Shown: one piece after another, positions 26,845 through 36,000 of the stretch
Position numbering within the stretch: position 1 is the stretch's first letter
Layout of the letters: the number at the start of each line of letters is the position of its first letter
Assembly: GCF_947501665.1 (NCBI RefSeq)
Contig: NZ_CANMWS010000003.1
Coordinates: 124,001 to 188,000, forward strand
Source of the DNA: an uncultured Shewanella sp.
GTDB taxonomy: Bacteria > Pseudomonadota > Gammaproteobacteria > Enterobacterales > Shewanellaceae
Length of the DNA stretch: 64,000 nt
Direction of reading: 5' to 3'
Notes under the pieces: generated by a model
What the model saw: the letters and a program-made list of their open reading frames with translations, nothing else
Database searches by the model: none
What the model was told of the DNA's origin: nothing
Program-made: the position numbers and the translations under genes

Positions 26845-27297
26845 ATGAATCGTGACGTGTTATCAAGTTTAATATCTGATTTTATTTTAAAAAATAAAAT
26901 CATTCCTTTTGCAATTGGCTTTGTTTTGTCATTTGATCAAGATGATAATCCAGAAGTTTTAATTGGTATATGCCAAGATAAAGAGATGAAAACTTGGAAG
27001 AAACAATATGGAGGTGATGCTAAGTATTATATATGGAATGTGGCTGAATATGACATATTTGAACATGAATCACTATATATAGATATAAAACAGTGGGCAG
27101 ATATGAACTCTAGGGAAGAGTATATCGACTATTTTTGTAATTCATTACCTTCAATTAAAACCAGTATTGATGCAAATACAGGTTATACTCCTTATTTATT
27201 CGCTCATGATCTAGATGATGATGATATTAATGGATTTTTGGATAAATCTTTAAGTAATGAAGAAATAGACAGTTTAAAGAAGGGGTTGTTATTATAA
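26845..27297 (+). CDS. Probable immunity protein for the AHH toxin
   Basis: 150 aa from ATG 26845, five bases after the toxin stop, with AAGGTGAT as ribosome site; an overlapping GTG at 26836 is possible. Acidic and soluble (LLSNEEIDSLKK-type helices, DLDDDDINGF). Assigned by position; this small acidic type often pairs with HNH-like toxins. Confidence 0.6.
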   Translation: MNRDVLSSLISDFILKNKIIPFAIGFVLSFDQDDNPEVLIGICQDKEMKTWKKQYGGDAKYYIWNVAEYDIFEHESLYIDIKQWADMNSREEYIDYFCNSLPSIKTSIDANTGYTPYLFAHDLDDDDINGFLDKSLSNEEIDSLKKGLLL

Positions 27298-27325
27298 TTT
27301 AGAGAGTATTGACTATTTCGGTTTT

Positions 27326-27349
27326 AAAAGGGCTTTTTAGCCCTTTTTT
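27326..27349 (+). terminator. Terminator after the AHH cassette
   Basis: AAAAGGGCT/AGCCCTTTT stem, TTTT loop, T tail. Confidence 0.85.
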
Positions 27350-27363
27350 AGGACATTTTATAC

Positions 27364-27436
27364 CTATTGGACGGTGACAACCTCATTGAACAGCAGCGTG
27401 GCTTTTTATTAAGGGTTTAGGCCGCTCGCGCAGAGA
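27364..27436 (+). pseudogene. Displaced rhs core end, remnant R4
   Basis: Starts at the DNLIEQQR coding stretch and carries the 21-bp stop-containing insertion at 27400-27420. It then jumps directly to the [10 protein letters not shown] region, so about 40 bp present in the other remnants is deleted here. Runs in frame into the TNT tip. Confidence 0.75.
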
Positions 27437-28315
27437 GTGATCAAAGAAACTGCTTCGAATCAAAATGCTTTACCGCCTCAGCTTCATTATGTGATTAACG
27501 ACCATGCTGGATCGCCAAGGGAGTTATGCTCTGAAGAAGGTCATGTCGAATGGCGCGGCAAACAGCAGCTATGGGAAGGCTTTGATAGTATTAGTAATAG
27601 CCGCCTGCCAGATAGACAATACCTTGAACAAGCAGCCAATGATCCGGTTTCGTGTGACCTACGTTATCAAGGTCAAGTGTATGATCAAGAAACTAATTTG
27701 TATTACAATCGGTTTAGGTATTATGATCCGGATTCCTGCCAATACCTAACCCCAGATCCTATTGGCATGGCGGGTGGATTAAGGCCCAGCTCATACGTAC
27801 ATAATCCCATGGAATGGGTTGATCCTTTGGGGTTGGCGGGCGCTCAGCATGATTGGAAGAAGGAATTGGATCCTCAACCAGATAATGCACCTTATAAAAA
27901 AGATAGTAAAGGGCGATGGCATGATAAGAAAGGTAAATATGTTTCTCAAACTTGGCCACCAAATGAAGGGTTTGGTACTGTTCATGGTCAAGTTATTAGA
28001 GAAAAAATTACAATTGAACCAGGACATAAACTAGATCGATATGGTGGATGGGTTGATGATACGGGTTATCATGACAAAGGTAGTTATTTTTCGGATGTCG
28101 GTGCTCCGTTTAAAGATAGAGCATTACCGCCAGAGTCATTAAAAGCACCATATCATCAATATGAAGTTATTCAGCCATTTGAAGCAGAAGCTGGTCCTAT
28201 AGCACCTTGGTTTGGTGAGCCGGGAGGTGCAACACAATATTTAGTTCCAAAATCAGAAGGTGGTGTCGATGGCTTGCTGGATTCAGGTAAAATAAAAAGA
28301 ATAACAAAGGGTTAA
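27437..28315 (+). CDS. Displaced Rhs tip with TNT-type NADase toxin
   Basis: 292 aa: about 130 residues of Rhs core end up to DPLGLAG, then a tuberculosis-necrotizing-toxin (TNT) domain. TNT signatures in order: [20 protein letters not shown], a YGGW segment, [18 protein letters not shown] (R228), YHQYEV, and [16 protein letters not shown] (Q267). TNT enzymes hydrolyse NAD+ and deplete the victim cell. The GTG start at 27437 has no clear ribosome site, so independent expression is doubtful. A small immunity gene follows two bases after the stop. Confidence 0.85.
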   Translation: MIKETASNQNALPPQLHYVINDHAGSPRELCSEEGHVEWRGKQQLWEGFDSISNSRLPDRQYLEQAANDPVSCDLRYQGQVYDQETNLYYNRFRYYDPDSCQYLTPDPIGMAGGLRPSSYVHNPMEWVDPLGLAGAQHDWKKELDPQPDNAPYKKDSKGRWHDKKGKYVSQTWPPNEGFGTVHGQVIREKITIEPGHKLDRYGGWVDDTGYHDKGSYFSDVGAPFKDRALPPESLKAPYHQYEVIQPFEAEAGPIAPWFGEPGGATQYLVPKSEGGVDGLLDSGKIKRITKG

Positions 28316-28317
28316 TT

Positions 28318-28533
28318 ATGAATAAAAAGAAAAAATATATAGATTTTGAACCTAACCAACGTAAGGGATACCCTGCGGGTAAATCAATTTTTTACGAATG
28401 CAGCATTTGTGGGGATGTTGTTGAATCTAGACCGGAGCATTTTGCAGAATGCCAGTGTCAAAATATTACTGTTGATACAGCCGGAGGGCGTTTAACGATT
28501 ACTTATCCTGAAAAGTTTAAAATTTTTAAGTAA
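28318..28533 (+). CDS. Small cysteine-rich immunity protein for the TNT toxin
   Basis: 71 aa with CSIC near residue 26 and CQC near residue 44, consistent with a zinc-ribbon. Starts two bases behind the toxin and ends before the cassette terminator. It is much smaller than the known mycobacterial TNT antidote and is not obviously related to it. Role inferred from position. Confidence 0.6.
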   Translation: MNKKKKYIDFEPNQRKGYPAGKSIFYECSICGDVVESRPEHFAECQCQNITVDTAGGRLTITYPEKFKIFK

Positions 28534-28551
28534 CTTATTGACTAGTAAAAC

Positions 28552-28575
28552 AAAAGGGCTTTTTAGCCCTTTTTT
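28552..28575 (+). terminator. Terminator after the TNT cassette
   Basis: AAAAGGGCT/AGCCCTTTT stem with TTTT loop and T tail, the same as behind the AHH cassette. Confidence 0.85.
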
Positions 28576-28599
28576 ATTATCTATAATTTTCCAGATCCA

Positions 28600-28711
28600 T
28601 TACTTATGGGACGGAGATAATCTCATCGAACAGCAGCGTGGCTCTTTATTAAGGGGTTAGGCCGATGGCAGCTTGTACGATACCACCCAGTGGCCAATGC
28701 CAAAGGCATGA
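28600..28711 (+). pseudogene. Displaced rhs core end, remnant R5
   Basis: Homologous to 24410-24500 of rhs2, with insertions at 28640-28660 (TAG) and 28694-28726 (TGA at 28709-28711). From 28712 the frame is open through the whole tip and toxin. Confidence 0.75.
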
Positions 28712-29488
28712 GCTTTCATAAAGAGTGAGGTTGATAGTTTTAGACCGCTCGCGCAGAGAGTCATTAGAGAGACTGAAGCTAATCAAGGTCAACTCGAACC
28801 GCAGTTACATTATATTATTAATGATCACGCAGGCTCGCCACGCGAACTCTGTTCTGAGGATGGCCACATTGAATGGCGGGGCAAGCAGCAGCTATGGGGA
28901 GGCTTTGATAGTATTAGTGATGGTTTAAGTAATAAACCCGAACGTCAATACCTCGAACAAGCGGCCAATGATCCCGTCAGTTGCGACATAAGGTATCAAG
29001 GGCAAGTCTATGATAATGAGACGGGTTTGTATTATAATCGCCATCGCTATTACGATCCTGATAGCTGCCAGTATTTAACACCAGACCCAATAGGTATGGC
29101 TGGCGGATTAAGACCCAGTGCTTATGTTCACAATCCGATGGAGTGGGTAGATCCGCTGGGGTTGGCGGGGTGTCCGAAAAATGAAACAACAAGAGTTAGA
29201 CATTACACTAAAAAATCCTCTGCTAATAAGATAATGGAAAGTGGTGAAATTACTTCTAAAGATCACGGTAGAGTTTATGTTGAAAGCGCAAATAAAAAAG
29301 CATTAAGTCCTAAAAAAGCTGAATCTGTACATAAAATCAAACCTGGTAAAGGTAATAGTTATATAGAAACAGATGTGCCAACCAGTAATATAGAAATGAT
29401 AAAAAATCCATTAACGGGTAAACAAGAAATGACAATAAAAGGCACTGTTAAGCTTAATAATGCCGAAGTTATACATAGGAGAGGCTAA
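28712..29488 (+). CDS. Displaced Rhs tip with HYD1-like ADP-ribosyltransferase toxin, no clear start codon
   Basis: The frame is open for 258 codons after a TGA but contains no ATG, GTG or TTG until the TTG at 29027, which lies inside the Rhs core. Rhs sequence runs to DPLGLAG (about 29145-29165), then a ~105-residue toxin: [67 protein letters not shown]. This order matches HYD1-type ADP-ribosyltransferase tips. Without a usable start it is probably expressed only after recombination with a complete rhs gene. Confidence 0.65.
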   Translation, partial: AFIKSEVDSFRPLAQRVIRETEANQGQLEPQLHYIINDHAGSPRELCSEDGHIEWRGKQQLWGGFDSISDGLSNKPERQYLEQAANDPVSCDIRYQGQVYDNETGLYYNRHRYYDPDSCQYLTPDPIGMAGGLRPSAYVHNPMEWVDPLGLAGCPKNETTRVRHYTKKSSANKIMESGEITSKDHGRVYVESANKKALSPKKAESVHKIKPGKGNSYIETDVPTSNIEMIKNPLTGKQEMTIKGTVKLNNAEVIHRRG

Positions 29489-29790
29489 TGAAAGGTAATA
29501 ACAATCCAAATGTGACATACTCTAAAGATGATATCTTTGGTGTACTAAAAACTATAAATTTATTAGTTGTATCTCTAAATTCTATAGCAATGGAATCAGT
29601 TGATAATCCAAAAATAAATTTGGCAAATGAAATCTTAACATTTTTACAAGAGAATAATATGCTAGATAGACTTTCGAGTATTAGAGAGGTGTTATCTGAG
29701 GCTTTTGATACAACACTTGGTGATGATGACATGGACGAGCTAGAAAGGGCAATGGAAGATATTGAATATTGGTCCGCACCGAATGATTGA
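29488..29790 (+). CDS. Probable immunity protein for the HYD1-like toxin
   Basis: 100 aa with a strong ribosome site (AGGAGAGGC) and its ATG overlapping the toxin stop (TAATG). Helical and acidic, ending DDMDELERAMEDIEYWSAPND. No family recognised; role inferred from position. Confidence 0.6.
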   Translation: MKGNNNPNVTYSKDDIFGVLKTINLLVVSLNSIAMESVDNPKINLANEILTFLQENNMLDRLSSIREVLSEAFDTTLGDDDMDELERAMEDIEYWSAPND

Positions 29791-29834
29791 TTATAATAAT
29801 TTTATTTAAATTTTTATGTGGAACATTTTGTATA

Positions 29835-29855
29835 AAAAGGGCGTTAAGCCCTTTT
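29835..29855 (+). terminator. Terminator after the HYD1 cassette
   Basis: AAAAGGGC/GCCCTTTT stem, GTTAA loop. Confidence 0.8.
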
Positions 29856-29871
29856 AATTTTTGGATTGCTT

Positions 29872-30104
29872 ATATCTCGAACAAGCCGCCAATGATCCCG
29901 TTATCTGTGACTGACGTCTCTTTACTATAAAGAAGTAGGCCAAGTTTATGATGCTGAAACAGGGCCATTTTTTGGGTAAAGAGCCAACAGATATAGGTAT
30001 TACGATCCTGATAGCTGTCAGTACCTAACGCCCGATCCTATCGGTATGGCGGGGGGATTAAGACCTAGTTCATACGTTCCGCCAATATTTAAATCTTATG
30101 GCCC
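29872..30104 (+). pseudogene. Displaced rhs core end, remnant R6
   Basis: Begins at the LEQAANDPV coding stretch. Insertions lie at 29918-29937, 29964-29989 (GGGTAA) and about 30078-30103, the last separating SSYV from [10 protein letters not shown] and bringing a TAA at 30090. The Rhs part is therefore untranslatable as one frame. Confidence 0.75.
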
Positions 30105-30551
30105 ATGGAATGGGTGGATCCTTTGGGGCTTGCCAGTTGTCCTAAAGGACGTGAAGCAGAGAAAAATGAGAGAAGACAACGACATCATTCAACCTCGGGA
30201 GAGTATGATAAACATACTAAAGCATCATCTGTTAACGAGGCAAAAAGTAAATCCTCAAATGGAGGAGCAGCGCAATATTGGGGTGATGAATTACCTGATA
30301 AAGCAACAGAAAGTAATGTAACAGCTTTTAGGAACAAAATAGAAAAAGAAGGTTTACGAAATGGTGTTCGGGTTCCTCAGGATGGTGGTTCTGATTACTA
30401 CGTATATGATGCTGGTAGAACAATCGGATATAATGAAGGAAAAGCAACGCAGTTCATGCGTGTTGAGGTTACAAAAAATCCTAACCCTGAATTTCATGGA
30501 CATCCTATTTCCGAAGGAAAATATAATTCATATTTAAAAGGTGCTAATTGA
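30105..30551 (+). CDS. Displaced Rhs tip with unknown toxin domain
   Basis: 148 aa from ATG ([15 protein letters not shown]), then about 135 residues of unfamiliar toxin: a charged linker, [40 protein letters not shown], and [20 protein letters not shown]. Conserved-looking polar residues (R, D, H) in the last 60 residues could form a nuclease-like site, but I cannot name the family. There is no ribosome site before the ATG. The immunity gene overlaps its stop. Confidence 0.6.
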   Translation: MEWVDPLGLASCPKGREAEKNERRQRHHSTSGEYDKHTKASSVNEAKSKSSNGGAAQYWGDELPDKATESNVTAFRNKIEKEGLRNGVRVPQDGGSDYYVYDAGRTIGYNEGKATQFMRVEVTKNPNPEFHGHPISEGKYNSYLKGAN

Positions 30552-30997
30552 TGGATTTTAGAAAGTTATTTCAACCTGTTCGTGAATTTTATGTTCCGAG
30601 TGGATGGCAAGTGGATAAAAATAATGTTTTTTATTTAGATAAAGATAGCTTTGAAAATATTCAATGTGAAAATCAGAGGTTTTTAGCTAAAGAATTTTTC
30701 ATTAATTATACTGTTTTTTATAGTAAACATGAACTTTTGAAAGATAATAACATGGTGGTTTGTGTTGTAGATGCAGGATGTAGGGTCACAGATTGGGATA
30801 ATTTTATATTAGAATATGATATTAACTTAAATGTGTGGCTTAAAGGAAAGAAAAAACGCACAAAATTAATAGAAAAAACGTGCCTTGCTCATTCTCCAGG
30901 TGAAGCAGCAAGAAAACTTTCTGATTTTATGGAAGACTATTACAATGAAAAATATATTGATTTTACGACAGGTAAACTAAAAGAAATGATTGAATAG
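30551..30997 (+). CDS. Probable immunity protein of the unknown toxin
   Basis: 148 aa from ATG 30551, overlapping the toxin stop by one base. Soluble, mixed alpha/beta, ending FTTGKLKEMIE. Followed by the usual cassette terminator. Family not recognised. Confidence 0.6.
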   Translation: MDFRKLFQPVREFYVPSGWQVDKNNVFYLDKDSFENIQCENQRFLAKEFFINYTVFYSKHELLKDNNMVVCVVDAGCRVTDWDNFILEYDINLNVWLKGKKKRTKLIEKTCLAHSPGEAARKLSDFMEDYYNEKYIDFTTGKLKEMIE

Positions 30998-31034
30998 GGA
31001 AGATGTAATCAACAGTTAAGATTAAATTAATGGG

Positions 31035-31055
31035 AAAGGGCTTAAAGCCCTTTTT
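31035..31055 (+). terminator. Terminator after the unknown-toxin cassette
   Basis: AAAGGGC/GCCCTTT stem with TTAAA loop and T tail. Confidence 0.8.
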
Positions 31056-31074
31056 CTTTTTAAACGTATTTAAA

Positions 31075-31680
31075 TCCATTACCTCTGTGAATGGCGATAA
31101 CCTCATTGAACAGCAGCGTGGCTTTTTATTAAGAGTTTAGGCCGATGGCAGCTTGTACGATACCACCCAGTGGCCAATGCCAAAGGCATGAGCTTTCATA
31201 AAGAGTGAGCCAGATAGCTTCCGTCCACTGGCGCAGAGAGTGATAAAGGAGACCAATGAGAACCAAGCGGAGCTAGCGCCGCAGCTACATTACATCATCA
31301 ATGATCATGCAGGCTCGCCTAGAGAGTTATGTAGCGAGGACGGACTTTCTTTTATAAGGAGTTAAATGGCGTGGCCAGTGTTTTTGAAACTGTGGGCTGA
31401 CTTTAAAATATAAGCTTGAGAGTATTAGCGATAGTCGTTTATCAGAACGCCAATATCTGGAGGAGGTGAATGATCCCGTTATCTGTGACTTACGTCTCTT
31501 TATTATAAAGAAGTAAGTCAAGTTTATGATGGTGAGACTAATCTTTTTTTTGAGTAAAGGGTCAATAGGCATCGCTATTATGATCCGCTGTATTACTTTG
31601 TTGATCGCTGCCAGTACCTAACATCCGACCCAATAGGCATGGCGGGTGGTCTTAGACCCAGCTCTTATGTCCACAACCCC
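31075..31680 (+). pseudogene. Displaced rhs core end, remnant R7
   Basis: The most heavily altered remnant. Insertions lie at 31120-31140, 31174-31206, 31345-31365, 31496-31515 and 31541-31566, plus the in-frame 20-bp variant at 31588-31607. The AAGGAG-ATG seen in R3 is also present at 31357-31368, but the frame stops after 15 codons because of small deletions. Encodes pieces of the same Rhs core end as the other remnants. Confidence 0.75.
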
Positions 31681-31911
31681 ATGGAATGGGTAGATCCTTT
31701 GGGGCTGGCGGGTTGCTCCGATGATGCAAAAAAATTGAGAGCGAATATGGTCGAATCGGGTAAAATAGAACCAGAGTATAAAAACTCAGCACATCATATC
31801 GTGATGTCAAATTCAACTCATCCAGATGTAGTTGCAACGCGAAATCATCTAGAAGCACACAATGTCGATATAAATGACTCAAATAATGGTGTATTCTTAC
31901 CCACAACCTAA
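31639..31911 (+). pseudogene. Truncated copy of the AHH toxin tip
   Basis: From 31681 to 31906 the DNA is identical by eye to 26435-26660 of the AHH cassette (226 bp). The next bases create a stop (CCTAA), so the C-terminal half with HSKVH is missing. No immunity gene for it follows. Such identity beside diverged flanks indicates a recent duplication or gene conversion. Confidence 0.8.
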
Positions 31912-32049
31912 ATTCATATAATAATTGCAATACTCATGGACAATCGGGTGAGGAGAAGCCAACTGCTGGTAGTGCTATGCTTTTTAGTAGTGTTCGGAAT
32001 TCTGTGCCATTTCCGTACAATGGTAAAAAAAACAGGAATGACACATGAC
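31912..32049 (+). pseudogene. Fragment of a different toxin tail
   Basis: In a shifted frame this stretch reads NSYNNCNTHGQSGEEKP...PFPYNGKKNRNDT and then TGA. It looks like the C-terminal end of another Rhs toxin, joined to the truncated AHH copy. The rest, up to the terminator at 32124, shows no gene. Confidence 0.35.
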
Positions 32050-32123
32050 TCAATCTTTTTGATTTTGTTGAGTGTGAGGTATTGTTTATAAGGTATTTTG
32101 ATGATAAAAAATGTTTTTGTTTT

Positions 32124-32151
32124 AAAGAGCAGCATGTATGCTGCTCTTTTT
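32124..32151. terminator. Bidirectional terminator at the end of the T6SS island
   Basis: Perfect 12-bp stem AAAGAGCAGCAT/ATGCTGCTCTTT with a two-base loop and T tail, between the last cassette and the converging satP gene. Confidence 0.85.
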
Positions 32152-32154
32152 ACG

Positions 32155-32730
32155 TTAAACTGTTTTTAGGTGCTTTTCCCCTATGGGTAAAATAGTGCGC
32201 CCAAATTGTTCTTCTAATACTTGCGCCATGGCTAAGTAAATGGCTAAAGCACCAACAATAATCCCTTCATATGCCGCGATGATGCCGATGAGACTATTTT
32301 GAGTGAAATCTCGAACGGCCAATAAGAAAAAGAGTAAGGTGAGGCCTGCAAAAATGGCTTGTTTGACGCGATTATATTTTAACGTGCCTAAGGTCATAAA
32401 TAATGTGAATATTCCCCACATGAATAAATAGCACCCCATGTAGGCTGTTGGTGTCGTTTCTGCTATTCCCATTTTAGGCATAATCAGTAGCAGGACTAAA
32501 CTCCACCAAAAGAGTCCATAAGAAATAAAGGCCGTCATACCAAAAGTATTGTTGCGGCGATACTCCATTATTCCTGCAATGATTTGTGCGAGTCCGCCGT
32601 AACACAGTCCCATGGCTAAGATCATGGCACTAATCGGGAAAAAACCAGCATTATGAATGTTGAGTAAAATAGTGGTCATGCCAAAACCCATGAGTCCTAA
32701 TGGGGCGGGATTTGCGAAAGGTTGTTGCAA
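32155..32730 (-). CDS. satP: Acetate/succinate transporter SatP (GPR1/FUN34/YaaH family)
   Basis: 191-aa inner-membrane protein with six membrane segments. The family signature [18 protein letters not shown] is at residues 7-24, and the end ([15 protein letters not shown]) matches E. coli YaaH. Imports acetate and succinate with protons. A TTG start with GGAG seven bases upstream is chosen; there is no in-frame ATG nearby. It converges on the toxin cassettes and is divergent from the NRPS gene. Confidence 0.9.
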   Translation of the reverse strand: MQQPFANPAPLGLMGFGMTTILLNIHNAGFFPISAMILAMGLCYGGLAQIIAGIMEYRRNNTFGMTAFISYGLFWWSLVLLLIMPKMGIAETTPTAYMGCYLFMWGIFTLFMTLGTLKYNRVKQAIFAGLTLLFFLLAVRDFTQNSLIGIIAAYEGIIVGALAIYLAMAQVLEEQFGRTILPIGEKHLKTV

Positions 32731-33065
32731 GGGAGTACTCCAAAATAATAATAAATAAAGGGGGTAATAATTCTTGTTTCCAGCCCAATGTTTCGAAGTG
32801 AAGATGAAAACTCGTTATTGGGAGACAGATCCATGTACTTAAGGGCGGGCTATTATAGAGAGTCAGTCTGGGAGCATCAATTGACACTTTAGTCGTAGGC
32901 CTTAATGAAATCTGCTGAATAGTCTATGATTATATTGAGCCTACTTTAATATTAATAAGTTAATACTAAAGTAGAGGTGGTTTACGGATAAACTTATTAC
33001 CACTTTTTTGCAAATGTAAAGTGGAGCTTATTTAGGGTTTATCAGTACTAGAAGGTGCTGTCTCT
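32731..33065. other. Divergent region between satP and the NRPS gene, with a long palindrome
   Basis: CTACTTTAATATTAA (32941-32955) and TTAATACTAAAGTAG (32960-32974) form a 15-bp inverted repeat with one mismatch and a four-base loop, about 90 bp before the NRPS start. It may be an operator or attenuator. No Fur box was found here. Confidence 0.5.
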
Positions 33066-36000
33066 ATGTCTAATGTATCGAATACCAATACCTCATTGTC
33101 ACTTATTCCCTTACATTGTGCACAAGAAAATGTCTATTTTGAACAACTTATTTCACCCAATAGCCCTATGTATAACATAGGCTGTTATTCTGTGGTTCAA
33201 AAAGCATATGATTTAAGCCAGTTACAACTTGCTTGGCAGTTATTGATTGATCATGTCGATGCTTTAAGGCTTGAGTTGGTACAGCAAGATGATGGTTTAC
33301 CTTTACAGCGGATCTTGCCTAAAGGGGTCATAAAAGGAAATATTGAATTTATTGACTTTTCAGATAAAACTTCACCGCATCATCAGGCTAAAAAATGGAT
33401 GGCTAAGCAATACAGAAAAGTGTTTCATTGTGCTCAGGAGCAAAAATACCAATTAGCGGTGATCAAGTTAAGTTTAAACAAATATTACTTATTTTCGCGT
33501 TTTCATCATCTAGTGGTTGATGGTATTGCAGTGTATCGTATTTACGAGGAACTCAATTATATTTATTCTAAGGTTATTAAAAATGAAACGCCGCATTTTA
33601 TTCACTATTTACCTCAATACTCCGCTGAAATTGAGAAGTCTCAAGATTATTTTTTATCAAATCGTTACAGAAGAGATAAAGAGTATTGGCAAGACTTTTT
33701 AGCACAAAAAACACCGACACATTTACCTCAATATTATATGGAACAAGGAAGTGACGAATATTCTATAGCCTTGTCATCTCAATTGAGTTATCAGTTAAGG
33801 ACGTTTTGTGAGCAATCTAAGCAGAGTGTACTGTCTGTTTTAATGGGCGTTTCAACGTTATATTTCTCACGATATTTAGATTTATCAGAATTGGTGATCA
33901 GTACTCCGTTGCATGGACGGCGAGGCCAGCAAGCGATGAGAGTGATTGGTATGCATTCTGATGCAGTTATGCTGGCTTTGGAAATAGATGAATCTTGGTC
34001 ATTTGATGAGCTCTTAACTTATTCAAATAAAACCCTTAAAAGAGGGTTTAGGTATAGTCAATTTCCACAAAGTCATTTATCAAGGTTGGATCACCATAGT
34101 GAAGTGCTAACCAGTGATATTAGTTTAAATTATGAGCTGTATTGTTATAACGATAGAGAGTTTGATATTGGTGAAATTGTTCACTTAAGTCCAGAAGAGA
34201 ATCATATACCATTAGAGATCCGTTTGATTGACTTTACGGATAAAGAGAATGTGATTTTAAGGGTTAATTATCAAAAACAATATTTTTCTAGTTGTGAAGT
34301 CGAGCGGCTTTCAGGAACCTTAATTCGCTTCATTTCTGAAGGACTACAATACAGTCATAAATCAATTAATACATTAAAAGGACTGTCTAGTGATGAATAT
34401 GAAGCATTGCAACAAACATGGTTACAAGTGGGTAGGTCATATTCCAGAGATAAAACGCTTGCTCAACTCTTTGAGGAACAAGTTCAACGAACGCCGACTA
34501 ATATTGCATTGATCTGTGAGACATCTCAATTAACCTTTGAAGAGTTGAACGAAAAAGCGGATCAATTAGCTTCAGTTCTTCGGGCTCATTATGAGGCTTT
34601 TGTCGGTGTTGATCTTGGCCCTGATACGCTTATCGGTCTTTATATTGATCGTAGCATGGAGCTCATTATTGGCATGTTAGCAATATTGAAGGCTGGTGGG
34701 GCTTACGTTCCTCTTGCTCCTGAATATCCTCAAGCAAGAATTTGCTATATGTTACAAGATACTCAAATGCCTTTTGTCCTGACACAAGCCCACTATAAAA
34801 AGAAAATGCAGTCTTGGTTACATGATTCTAAGGTAACCAGTGAGCTTTTATGTGTTGATGCGGATTATTCAAATCATGTTGCTGTACTGCCTACAAATGT
34901 ACAACGTTCGGATCTAGCGTATGTTATTTATACATCGGGTACGACTGGTGAGCCAAAAGGAGTGATGTGTAAACATCGTGGTGTTTCATCACTGATCTGT
35001 GAGACTAATTATATTAATATCAAGGAGGAAGATGTCCTCTTGCATCATTCACCTTCACAGTTTGATGCTGCTACTTTTGAGATTTGGGGAGCGTTACTTA
35101 ATGGCGCTCAATTGGTCATTTCAACAACTAAACATATTATGACCGTGGATGAGTTAGAGCATTTTCTAATGGAAGGAGGGGTGAGTATTTTATGGATGAC
35201 TAAAACATTATTTGACAGTGTTTATCTTGAGAAGCCAGCTATATTCTCTGGATTGAACTATTTATTAGTCGGTGGTGAAGCATTAACCGCAAGTTTAATG
35301 AATCAATTGGTGTTGAGTACACAAAGACCAAAGCATATTTTAAATGGATATGGCCCAACTGAATGCACTACCTTTGCTGCAACGTATGAATGTGATACAC
35401 CGATGAAGAGTATCCCTTTAGGTAAAGGAATTAATACACGATCTTTGTATGTACTCGATGATAACAAATTATTAAGCCCTATTGGTGCGATAGGTGAGTT
35501 GTATATTTCTGGTGCTGGTTTAGCGCGAGGTTATTTGAATTCACCTGAGAAGAGTTTTGAGAGCTTTATTGAGAATCCTTTTAGTACAAAATCAACAGAT
35601 AATGAAAATAATCGATTGTATAAAACGGGTGATAAAGTGCGATATGCAGTTAATGGTAATCTGGAGTATTTAGGTCGAAGGGATAGTCAAGTTAAAGTGA
35701 GAGGTTATCGAATTGAATTAAGTGAAATAGAAGCTGCTATTGATAGGTTGGCGGGGGTTAAACAAGCGGTGGTCATTGACTATAAAGCGGTGAATAAACA
35801 CTTTTTAGCGGCTTATATTGTTCCAGAAATGCCCGCTGACTCATTGGATTTTGATCAAGATCGCCGTTCCATTTCACGTCATATCAATGAACTGGCGTTA
35901 GCGTTAGATCTTGATGGTATTGCAGATAAATTAATGGAGTTTTTACCTGAGTATATGCTTCCTAAATGCTTTATGTTAATTGATGAGGTGCCGTTAACCT

